A DNA stretch of 46,061 bases, taken from assembly GCA_903881085.1 (NCBI GenBank), contig CAIRSA010000176.1, positions 1-46,061 of the forward strand, written 5' to 3'. The DNA is from an uncultured Acidobacteriia bacterium (GTDB lineage Bacteria; Acidobacteriota; Terriglobia; Bryobacterales; Bryobacteraceae). The notes beneath the pieces were generated by a model. The model was not told where the DNA came from. It searched no databases and saw only the letters and a list, made by a program, of their open reading frames with translations. Position numbers and translations under genes: made by a program. Positions 7,848-15,001 of this stretch are shown one piece after another; the stretch's first letter is position 1, and each line of letters starts with the position of its first letter.

Positions 7848-9590
7848 ATGAGTACCTCCGTTTACGACCAAACCGTCCGCGCTGACATCGATCAATTCGC
7901 CAAGGATATCGAAAAGCACCTCGCTGGCGAAACCACTGCTGACGCCTTCCGCGCAATCCGGTTGCGCCGCGGCATTTATAGTCAACGCCAGATCGACGTC
8001 CAGATGATCCGCACCAAGGTCCCTGGCGGCATCATGACAGCCGATCAAATGGACGTAATGGCCGAGATCTCAACGCAATACGCGGCCGGCAAGGGCCACC
8101 TCACCACGCGGCAAAACATGCAGTTTCACTTCGTGCGGCTGCCCAACGTGCCGGCGCTGCTGCATCGCCTCGCCGATGTGCGCCTAACCACGCGCGAAGC
8201 CTGCTACAACACGGTTCGCAACGTGACGGCTAGCCCGGTGGTAGGCCTGTTCGATGACGAAATCTTCGACATCAGCCCCTACGTTCAGACCACGGCACTG
8301 GCCTTCCTGCATCAGGAATTGACCGACAGCATGCCGCGCAAATTCAAGATCGCCTTCTTCGCTGGCGGCAAGCGAGACGATGTGGCCACGGGCATGCACG
8401 ACGTGGGCCTGACTGCAAAGATCGTCGACGGTAAGCGGGGCTTCCACATGGTGATTGGCGGCGGGCTGGGGCCGATCCCAATGGAATCGCATGTACTCGA
8501 TGAGTTCATTCCCGTGGAACGCCTGGTGAATCGCATTGAGGCCGTCATCCGCGTTTTCAACACCTACGGCAACCGCAAGAACAAGAACAAGGCGCGCTTG
8601 AAGTTCATTCTTCGCGACCGCGGCTTTGAATGGGTAAGAGAGACCATCGAGAAAGAGTACGCCGATATTCTCGCCAACGGCGGCATCGCGACTCCGGTCG
8701 AGATCCCCGAAGGTTTTGGCGGCTACCGCTCTGTGGCGCCCGCCCTCGGCTCCGGAGAGTTGCTGCCGATCATCGGCCAGACCGCGGTAGACCCGGGCTT
8801 GGACCGTTGGCTCGAAACCAACGTGCGCGAACAGAAACAGACCGGCTACAGCGTTGTTACCGTTCGTTGCGATCAGGGCAACCTGACCGACGTTCAGATG
8901 CGCGGCTTGGCCTCCATCGCGCGCGACGCAGGCGACAGCCTGATACGCGTAACCATCGATCAGAACCTGATGCTGGCATTCATCCCCGTGCACAATCTGA
9001 AGCGCGTGTATGCGGCATTGAACGCGCTCGGCCTGGCTGAGGCTGGAGCCGGCGAAATCGTGGATACCACGACTTGTCCCGGCGCTTACTCCTGCAATCT
9101 GGCACTTACTAAGTCGATGAACCTGGGCGCGGCCCTGTCTGAAGCGGTAAGTGGCTATACCGACCCGGCCGTTCGCAAGTTATCGATCAAGATCAGCGGT
9201 TGTCCGAACAGTTGTGGACAGCACTGGCTGGCAGACTTCGGCTTCTTCGGCAATTCGAAGAAGATCGATGGGCGCGAGGTGCCGTACTACCAGATGATGC
9301 TCGGCGGCGGGCTCGATAAAGATGGCATACTGCGATACGCGTTTACCACGCAGAGTATCCCGGCGAAACTGGCGCCTGTTGCCGTGCAGCGCGTGCTGAA
9401 CCACTACATCATTGACCGCCGCAAGACCGAGTCGTTCCGCGACTACGTTTTGCGCAACAAGGTGGAGTTCTTCCGCGGCCTGACTTACGACCTGATGAAG
9501 CCTTCCGAACTTACTCCTGAGATGTATCAGGATTGGGGCGACGACGTGGCTTACTCTTTGCAGCTGGGCAAAGGCGAGTGCGCCGCATAA
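7848..9590 (+). CDS. Sirohaem/4Fe-4S nitrite or sulfite reductase
   Basis: This is a 580-residue assimilatory reductase with two ferredoxin-like half-domains and two sirohaem-binding repeats. The cluster ligands are C410 and C416 in TTCPGAYSC and C452 and C456 in SGCPNSCG, the C-x5-C...C-x3-C pattern of ferredoxin-type nitrite/sulfite reductases. GHLTTRQNMQFHFV is the conserved N-terminal substrate/haem segment. It reduces nitrite to ammonia or sulfite to sulfide in the cytosol with six electrons; sequence alone does not separate the two. A GAGGAG site lies 7 nt before the ATG, and a palindrome at 7821-7834 probably controls it. No sirohaem synthesis gene is next to it. Confidence 0.92.
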   Translation: MSTSVYDQTVRADIDQFAKDIEKHLAGETTADAFRAIRLRRGIYSQRQIDVQMIRTKVPGGIMTADQMDVMAEISTQYAAGKGHLTTRQNMQFHFVRLPNVPALLHRLADVRLTTREACYNTVRNVTASPVVGLFDDEIFDISPYVQTTALAFLHQELTDSMPRKFKIAFFAGGKRDDVATGMHDVGLTAKIVDGKRGFHMVIGGGLGPIPMESHVLDEFIPVERLVNRIEAVIRVFNTYGNRKNKNKARLKFILRDRGFEWVRETIEKEYADILANGGIATPVEIPEGFGGYRSVAPALGSGELLPIIGQTAVDPGLDRWLETNVREQKQTGYSVVTVRCDQGNLTDVQMRGLASIARDAGDSLIRVTIDQNLMLAFIPVHNLKRVYAALNALGLAEAGAGEIVDTTTCPGAYSCNLALTKSMNLGAALSEAVSGYTDPAVRKLSIKISGCPNSCGQHWLADFGFFGNSKKIDGREVPYYQMMLGGGLDKDGILRYAFTTQSIPAKLAPVAVQRVLNHYIIDRRKTESFRDYVLRNKVEFFRGLTYDLMKPSELTPEMYQDWGDDVAYSLQLGKGECAA

Positions 9591-9596
9591 TCGCAA

Positions 9597-9614
9597 GCGG
9601 GACTTAAGTCCCGC
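9597..9614. repeat. 18-bp perfect palindrome after the reductase gene
   Basis: GCGGGACTTAAGTCCCGC is perfectly self-complementary and lies 6 bp after the stop. It is followed by CAGGCTAAAGCCCGCCCTAC, whose TGCCCTAC/CGCCCTAC-like end resembles the sequence after the mini-hairpin at 249-260. It may be a member of the small dispersed hairpin class rather than a terminator, since no T-run follows. Confidence 0.5.
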
Positions 9615-9642
9615 GCAGGCTAAAGCCCGCCCTACAACGCAC

Positions 9643-9680
9643 AAAGGCCGCATACTGCCTCACAGCAGTATGCGGCCTTT
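9643..9680. terminator. Bidirectional intrinsic terminator
   Basis: A perfect 16-bp stem (9643-9658 pairing with 9665-9680) closes a 6-nt loop, CTCACA. The arms begin with AAA and end with TTT, and GTCTTTT follows on the plus strand. It sits between the convergent reductase and TonB receptor genes and should stop transcription from both sides. Confidence 0.9.
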
Positions 9681-9696
9681 GTCTTTTAACAAGTTA

Positions 9697-12600
9697 CTAG
9701 AACGAGAAGCGAGCCGACACCTGCACCTGGCGTGGCCCAAAGATCAGGCTCGAAGTGGAGGAGGGGGCCATGTACGACGGACTGGGTACCATGCAGGCGT
9801 TGGTATGGCCTGCGCAGGCGCCAGTGCCGGGAGCGGCGTAGTTGAACGCCGTGGTGTTAACCCCGAGCACGTTGGTGTGGTTGAAGATGTTGAACATCTC
9901 GCCCAGCACGTAGAGTTTCAGCTTCTCAGTGATTGAGAACTGGCGCGCCAGGCGCATGTCGAAGTCGACATATCCAGGAGCAACGTACGGGTTGCGCTCC
10001 AACCACCCGGCGCGACCAGCAGTTACGCTGGCGTTGCTTGCGTCGCCGGCAGTGAGACCGCCGTCGAGCGGGCTGGGCGTTCCGCTGATGTAGGCCTGAA
10101 CAGGGTGACCGGATGCAATGGTTGCGATGGTCGAAAAGCCCCATCCGTTGGCAATCAACTTGGCGGGTTTGCTGGACAGCTTGAAGGTGGGCATCCACAC
10201 GAAGTTGCCAACAAAACGGTTGCGCTGGTCAAGTTCGCTGGGGCCATATTCGGCTTTGAAGTTCTTAGGGTCGACGGCAACCACGCTACCCGCGAAGGTA
10301 CCGTTGACTCCGGCGATCTGGCCGTTATCCCGAGCCTTACTCAAAGTGTAGTTAATTGTGAATTCCAGGCCGTGCTTCATCGGCTTGCGAACGCTCAACA
10401 CCATCGAGTTATACCAGCTATTGATAGCCGGATAACCCACGTTGATGATACCGGTGTTGGTATCGATGCGTTGCGTGTAGAACGGCACCGTGTAGGCCTG
10501 AGCCAAGCCGCCGGTGGAGTTGAGAATGTCATACGTCTTGGTCTGCGTTGCCGGTGCGAGGTTAGCGTCAACGAAGATAGGCAGGTGTAAGCCACGGCTG
10601 AAGACATAGGCTGCCGAGCCAAGAATTCCGCCGGGCAACTGGCGTTCCACGGTCACGTCACCGGTCCAAGCCTTGGGGTTCTGCCAATCGGGAGTCTGGC
10701 CACGGCTGGCCTGAGCAGTAGCCGGAGGAGCGAAGGTGGTCACCTGTGGGGTGAGCGCACCAGCGAACGGCGCCTTCATACCTGCGCCTGGAGGAGTCCA
10801 GATGACATTCGGGAAGGTAAGCTGCGGGCACGAAGTGGCGACGCAGTTAAAAGTCTGCTGGAAGACGCCGTTTTCCACGCGGGTGTTATAGAACGTTGTG
10901 TTGGTGGTCTTGCCATAGAACAGACCGCCACCGGCGCGAAACACCATCTTCGGAGTGATCTGATAAGCCAGACCAACGCGCGGCGCAAACTGGCCCTTGG
11001 GGTTGCGGATGGTGGAAGTGTAGAGCTTGTTGAGCGGCGTGGTGGTGTTCGGTTGCGGCGGCTGTTCAATGAGGAACAAGTCATAGCGCAGGCCAAGGTT
11101 CAAGGTGAGATTCTTGACGGGGTGGAAGCTGTCTTCCACAAAGAACGAATAGTCGTTGTTGTGGAAGTCGTCTTTGCCCACATGGGTGATGGGGTCGTTC
11201 ACCATGACGAAGCTGCTGTAGTGCTTGCCGGTCAGTCCGTCGCCAGCATTGATGCCATAGGTATCGAGCACCCAGTTGTTGAACACCTGCTGCGGTGTGC
11301 CGATGTTGTAGTTGTAACGGCCGGTTCCCTGGAACAGGTTGATCATGACTTCGTGAATCAGGTTGACGTCGAAGCCGGCCTTGATCAGGTGCTTGCCCTT
11401 CGAGATAGAAATGGTATCGGCAATCTGAGTGCGCTTTTCGTCTGGTTCAGCTGTGCGCGGCAGCGCATAGAATTCACCGTAGTTGGAGATGTTTGAGAGG
11501 CTGACGTAAGGCGCCGGGGAGTTGGCGCCGGCCACTTCGAGATCGCGCCCCCACTGGAAGCGCAGGTTGTTCACAATCGTGTTGGAAAGCACTGTATCCA
11601 GATTGGCGATAAAGATGCGTTCGTGGTACTGATAGCTGCCGTTGGTCTGGATGGAGTCGTTGTTATAAGAAGGATTGTTGGAGTAGGCGTTCGGGGCCGA
11701 GTTGTTCATGTGGTCGTAGGACATGCTGAGATGGTTCTTCGAGTTCAGCATCGCGTCGATACGGCCAAAGAAAATGTCGTTGTTGGTTGCGCGCGGATAC
11801 TGCCCTTGCAGGCTGCCCAGGAAGGCATTTGCCGCAGCGCACTGCGAAGAGGTGACCTGGGTGGGGCAAGGCAATGCACGGACAGTGGGAGTATAAGTGG
11901 TGCTGGTGTAGGTGACCGGGTTGACCTTGCGCGAACCATCGTAGGTGAAGAAGCCGAACAGCTTATCCTTGATGAGCGCTCCGCCCACCGAACCGCCGAA
12001 CTGCTGCCATTGATGGATGGGCTGAGTGTAGATGCCGTTAGATTTCGGAAATGGATCAAGGGCGTTCCAACTCGGATAGCGCAAATAGTAGAACAAGTCG
12101 CCGTGGAACTGGTTGGTGCCGGACTTCGTTACAGCGTTGACGATGCCGCCGGCGGCCTGGCCGAGTTCGGCGCTATAGCCCGCAGCGGCCACCTGATATT
12201 CCTTAATGGAATCGAGACTGTAGACGTAGGCGCCGGAACCGGCGCGGCCGCGTGCTTCAGAGAACAGCGCCTGGTTGTTGTTGGCGCCATCAACAGTGTT
12301 GGAATTGTACAGGCCCGACAAACCGCGATAGGAAACCATACCGCTGGTGCCATCGGTGGTGACGTTGGGAGTGAGCAAAACGAAAGTGTCCCAGCGGCGG
12401 CCGGAGACCGGAAGATTGCTCACTGCGGTTTCAGAAATGACCTGCGAGACTTCGGTCTTCTCCGGATCGAGCGAGGCGGCCTCGGAGGTGACATTTACTT
12501 CGGTCTGTGTTGCGGAAACGGAGAGCGCAAAGTCGGAGGTAAAGACCTGGCCGACCTGAAGAACAACGCCCTTGCGGCTCATGCTTGCGAAACCGGTTTT

Positions 12601-12873
12601 GCCGGCTTCGAGCGTGTAAGACCCAGGGGCCAAAAACGCCGCATTGAAAATGCCTGCGGCATTGGTTTCCGTCTTGCGCTCGGCGCCAGTGCTGGTATTC
12701 AAAATCTTAATTGAGACACCAGGGACTACCGCCCCAGTGGAGTCTTTAACGGTGCCGTTGATGGATCCTGAGCCTGCCAACTGTCCGAACGCCGCGATGG
12801 ATCCGGCAACGAAAGCCAAAGCCAGCGGAAGCGTCCGCATGATAGATCGAGGGACAGAGAAATTGCGAGTCAT
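9697..12873 (-). CDS. Oar-like TonB-dependent receptor with carboxypeptidase-regulatory domain
   Basis: This is a 1058-residue outer-membrane receptor. A signal peptide (about residues 1-30, ending AAFGQ) leads into a carboxypeptidase-regulatory-like domain (about 33-120, SGSINGTVKDSTGAVVPGVS). Then come a plug region (QAAGGIVNAVTKSGTNQFHG) and a large beta-barrel ending VQVSARFSF with a terminal aromatic residue. Such receptors take up glycans, peptides or metal complexes with TonB energy; acidobacterial Oar-like types are abundant and mostly unassigned. AAGGACC lies a few bases before the ATG at 12873. It is convergent with the reductase gene and shares its terminator. The substrate is unknown. 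A long reading frame on the opposite strand is a shadow. Confidence 0.92.
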   Translation of the reverse strand: MTRNFSVPRSIMRTLPLALAFVAGSIAAFGQLAGSGSINGTVKDSTGAVVPGVSIKILNTSTGAERKTETNAAGIFNAAFLAPGSYTLEAGKTGFASMSRKGVVLQVGQVFTSDFALSVSATQTEVNVTSEAASLDPEKTEVSQVISETAVSNLPVSGRRWDTFVLLTPNVTTDGTSGMVSYRGLSGLYNSNTVDGANNNQALFSEARGRAGSGAYVYSLDSIKEYQVAAAGYSAELGQAAGGIVNAVTKSGTNQFHGDLFYYLRYPSWNALDPFPKSNGIYTQPIHQWQQFGGSVGGALIKDKLFGFFTYDGSRKVNPVTYTSTTYTPTVRALPCPTQVTSSQCAAANAFLGSLQGQYPRATNNDIFFGRIDAMLNSKNHLSMSYDHMNNSAPNAYSNNPSYNNDSIQTNGSYQYHERIFIANLDTVLSNTIVNNLRFQWGRDLEVAGANSPAPYVSLSNISNYGEFYALPRTAEPDEKRTQIADTISISKGKHLIKAGFDVNLIHEVMINLFQGTGRYNYNIGTPQQVFNNWVLDTYGINAGDGLTGKHYSSFVMVNDPITHVGKDDFHNNDYSFFVEDSFHPVKNLTLNLGLRYDLFLIEQPPQPNTTTPLNKLYTSTIRNPKGQFAPRVGLAYQITPKMVFRAGGGLFYGKTTNTTFYNTRVENGVFQQTFNCVATSCPQLTFPNVIWTPPGAGMKAPFAGALTPQVTTFAPPATAQASRGQTPDWQNPKAWTGDVTVERQLPGGILGSAAYVFSRGLHLPIFVDANLAPATQTKTYDILNSTGGLAQAYTVPFYTQRIDTNTGIINVGYPAINSWYNSMVLSVRKPMKHGLEFTINYTLSKARDNGQIAGVNGTFAGSVVAVDPKNFKAEYGPSELDQRNRFVGNFVWMPTFKLSSKPAKLIANGWGFSTIATIASGHPVQAYISGTPSPLDGGLTAGDASNASVTAGRAGWLERNPYVAPGYVDFDMRLARQFSITEKLKLYVLGEMFNIFNHTNVLGVNTTAFNYAAPGTGACAGHTNACMVPSPSYMAPSSTSSLIFGPRQVQVSARFSF

Positions 12874-13039
12874 TTATTGGTCCTTGGAGAATTAGCATTC
12901 TGACAGGGGCTAATCATTGAAGTTGCATTCGAACGGGGAATAATCTTTTAGCGTAGCACAGGCCTCGCAGACCTTGAGTGAGCGTGTTGTAACGAGTGCT
13001 TATCCGTTTTGGGGGGGGGAAGCAATCCGCGCAGGCGCT

Positions 13040-13108
13040 GCAAACCGGGGACTGACACCAATTTCCGGCGATGTTTACCGGAATTTGGCTGTCTGTCCCG
13101 TGGTTTGC
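13040..13108. repeat. Palindromic repeat family B, copy 1
   Basis: The outer arms GCAAACCGGGGACTGACA and TGTCTGTCCC-TGGTTTGC surround an inner hairpin, AATTTCCGG/CCGGAATTT. Related copies lie at 17260-17329, 19186-19266 and 31120-31187. A T.T mismatch sits in the core (GGGGAC-T-GACA against TGTC-T-GTCCC). It lies upstream of the TonB gene in a 593-bp gap (12874-13466) that also holds a hairpin at 13251-13282 and a gene remnant. Confidence 0.85.
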
Positions 13109-13250
13109 TCTATGCGACACCCTCTGAGCCTTCTCGCTCCCCAAAACGGTTAAGCACCCTGTTGTAACAAATTGCCGCTGATTGGAATGGGGTTCAGCGA
13201 AAGGAGGAGACTTTCAGCAGGACTACGATCATGCGGGCCATGCAGAAAAT

Positions 13251-13282
13251 ACCGGAGCGGCGTAGGAGTGCTCCGCCCCGGT
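13251..13282. other. Hairpin in intergenic region
   Basis: ACCGGAGCGG (13251-13260) pairs with CCGCCCCGGT (13273-13282), apart from one mismatch/bulge, around a 12-nt loop. GCTCTTTGTG follows. It could end transcripts coming leftward from the Spy-like gene or be a decayed repeat. The function is not established. Confidence 0.4.
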
Positions 13283-13311
13283 TGCTCTTTGTGCTCATCG
13301 GACTAACGCGC

Positions 13312-13455
13312 TTATGCATTCAACCACACGCGAGGAAGGGAGCGCGCACCATTCACGAACGCGATCGCATCACCGCTTCCCAGCGCGGGAAGAACAACTT
13401 TATCTGACTCAGTCATGCCGCGCACGGCGTGATTGATTCCATCGAACCAAAATGT
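13312..13455 (-). pseudogene. Possible C-terminal gene remnant
   Basis: Reading leftward from 13455 to the TAA at 13312-13314 gives 47 open codons with protein-like composition, including TFWFDGINHAVRGMTESD, VVLPALGSGDAIAF and RSLPRVWLNA. An in-frame TGA precedes it at 13456-13458, and the only ATG would give 34 residues. It does not look like a random frame, but I cannot name the family. It may be the tail of a secreted protein lost by decay, or a real short peptide downstream of the Spy-like gene. Confidence 0.35.
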
Positions 13456-13466
13456 TCAGCTATTGA

Positions 13467-13943
13467 TTAGTGGTGTCCACCTCCTCTCCCGCCCTGTCCA
13501 CCAGCAGGACCGAAACCGCCGCTGCTATCGAGCTTGGTCTTCTGGTCCGCGGTGAGAATGGCATAGAACGCTGCGTCCGCTTTGTTTTGAATGTCCGTGA
13601 TCTGGCCCGTTAGGGTGCCGATGTTCGCGGAAATGGAATCAATCGTGGACGTGGAATTGGTCTTTACCGCGGCCGCAAGGTTCGTATGATCGGTCGCCAA
13701 TGTAGTGTTCAGCGGCGTGATCGCCTTTAGAGCGGCCGTAAAAATAGTTGTCGCCTGCGTCTGCTGCGCAGTGGTCAGCGTCAACAACCTGGTCAAATGC
13801 GACACTTCATTGGCCACCACAGTCGCCGGATCTGGCGCGGTGTTGGACGTCAGGACGCCGAAGGGTCCCTGTGCAAAAATGGATGCGGCAAACAGTATCC
13901 CCACTGCGGCCGGCCTCGTTACGTTAAGCATATTCTGGTACAT
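13467..13943 (-). CDS. Spy/CpxP-like periplasmic protein with LTxxQ-type motifs
   Basis: This is a 158-residue exported protein. A signal peptide (residues about 1-25, ending SIFAQ) is followed by a helical region with two LTxxQ-like motifs, LTLTTAQQTQ and ILTADQKTKL, as in the Spy/CpxP periplasmic chaperone and metal-stress family. The tail GGQGGRGGGHH is Gly-rich and ends in two histidines, which could bind metal. Between the motifs lies a long Ala/Thr-rich helix with little charge, so the fit is by pattern only. AAGGAG is only 2 nt from the first ATG (13943) and 14 nt from the second (13931), so the true start is uncertain. It is divergent from the LamG-like gene. Confidence 0.65.
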   Translation of the reverse strand: MYQNMLNVTRPAAVGILFAASIFAQGPFGVLTSNTAPDPATVVANEVSHLTRLLTLTTAQQTQATTIFTAALKAITPLNTTLATDHTNLAAAVKTNSTSTIDSISANIGTLTGQITDIQNKADAAFYAILTADQKTKLDSSGGFGPAGGQGGRGGGHH

Positions 13944-14058
13944 TTCTCCTTTTAGAGTGAACTCATTTACTCGGGAAGATCGGTTATGGCCTTATGACGC
14001 GGGATGCTCGCATTTGGGGTTCATGGGCAATGGTAAAGAACTGTTAAGTTTCTGGAGA

Positions 14059-14064
14059 TATACT
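14059..14064 (+). promoter_or_regulatory. -10-like TATACT before the LamG-like gene
   Basis: TATACT lies exactly 6 nt before the GTG at 14071, the same hexamer and spacing as at 6426-6431 before another GTG gene. This again implies a leaderless message. A GGAG at 14054-14057 is too far from the GTG (13 nt) to be an obvious ribosome-binding site. Confidence 0.5.
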
Positions 14065-14070
14065 TAACAG

Positions 14071-14733
14071 GTGCACGCTACATTCTTAATGATCAGTTTG
14101 TTACTTCCTGCATCCTTGCTTGCCCAGACCTCTGTCGTCTGGACATTCGATTCCCTGGAGAGCATTGGCGGATTGGCTCCGCATTTACTTGGCAAACCCC
14201 GAATCATTGACACCCCAGTTGGCAAGGCGATCGAATTCAACGGCAAGACCGATGCGATTTACCTGGATCAACATCCTTTGGCTGGCGCAACCACTTTCAC
14301 CTGGGAAGTGTTGTTCCGCCCAGATGGCGACGGGGCTCCGGAGCAGCGCTTCTTCCACTTGTCGGCGCTCGACCCCAAGACCGGCGCAGACACGCAAGTC
14401 CGCATGTTGTTCGAGACGCGCCTGCGCAAAGGCGGCTGGTGCCTCGATAGCTACGTTTCCTCCACCAAAGGCGGACTCCCGCTCCTGAACTGCGACAAGA
14501 TATACCCAACCGATAAGTGGTATGTCGCCACGACCACTTACGACGGCAAGATGCTGCGTAACTATGTCAACGGGGAGTTACAAGGCGAGGGCAAGTTGGA
14601 GTTCGCACCGCAGGATGCGGGCCATACGTCCATTGGCACGCGCATAAACAAGAGGGATTACTTCAAGGGAGCGGTCCGCATGTCGCGCTTTACCAGGCGG
14701 GCGATGCAGCCAGCAGAATTCATGAAGCCATAA
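14071..14733 (+). CDS. Secreted LamG/concanavalin-like domain protein
   Basis: This is a 220-residue exported protein with a signal peptide ending SLLAQ (about residue 19). The rest is one LamG/Laminin-G-3-like beta-sandwich: VGKAIEFNGKTDAIYLDQHP, FTWEVLFRPDGDG, a WYVATTTYDGKMLRNYVNGE strand pair and a closing GAVRMSRFTRRAMQPAEF block. Such domains bind carbohydrates or act as structural modules; there is no catalytic domain. The GTG at 14071 follows a TATACT box, and an ATG at 14089 is an alternative start. Eight bases after the stop comes repeat A2. Confidence 0.75.
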   Translation: MHATFLMISLLLPASLLAQTSVVWTFDSLESIGGLAPHLLGKPRIIDTPVGKAIEFNGKTDAIYLDQHPLAGATTFTWEVLFRPDGDGAPEQRFFHLSALDPKTGADTQVRMLFETRLRKGGWCLDSYVSSTKGGLPLLNCDKIYPTDKWYVATTTYDGKMLRNYVNGELQGEGKLEFAPQDAGHTSIGTRINKRDYFKGAVRMSRFTRRAMQPAEFMKP

Positions 14734-14741
14734 GTAGGGCA

Positions 14742-14938
14742 GAATGACATTCCAATGTCGCTTACATTGATTAGAACGACGCGTCGCATTTGGGGTCTGA
14801 CACCTTTTTTCGGCCGTTTTCGCCGAAAATGGGCTGTCTGACCCCAATTGCCCTCCAACGCAATGCCCCAATAACTCGCTCACCAAATCGGAAGCTCGCC
14901 TCATCAATGCACTGTAAGCGACATTGGAGTGGCACTCC
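14742..14938 (+). repeat. Palindromic repeat family A, copy 2 (complete)
   Basis: This is a complete copy of about 197 bp. The ends are imperfect inverted repeats: GAATGACATTCCAATGTCGC at the left matches the reverse complement of the right end at 14909-14938. Inside are CGACGCGTCG, the core GGGGTCTGACACC, a TTTTCGGC/GCCGAAAA hairpin and TGTCTGACCCC. A longer reading frame for the following dehydrogenase would start inside this element at 14924 and is rejected. Confidence 0.9.
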
Positions 14939-14940
14939 GC

Positions 14941-14959
14941 GGGCGATTGGCAATCGCCC
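14941..14959. repeat. Mini-hairpin flanking repeat A2
   Basis: GGGCGATT (14941-14948) pairs perfectly with AATCGCCC (14952-14959) across GGC. It has the same design as the hairpins after repeat A1. Confidence 0.7.
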
Positions 14960-15001
14960 CGGCTGCTACCCCCCCAAATCGGATATGATCGAAAGCGAAA
15001 T

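Noticed and set aside
11623..12714. Open frame of 363 codons opposite the TonB receptor
   Set aside because: Val/Gly-rich shadow of a well-supported gene, no ribosome-binding site or motifs.
14924..15001. Upstream extension of the PQQ dehydrogenase by 26 codons
   Set aside because: The codons lie in repeat A2 and its flank, and the signal peptide begins at 15002.
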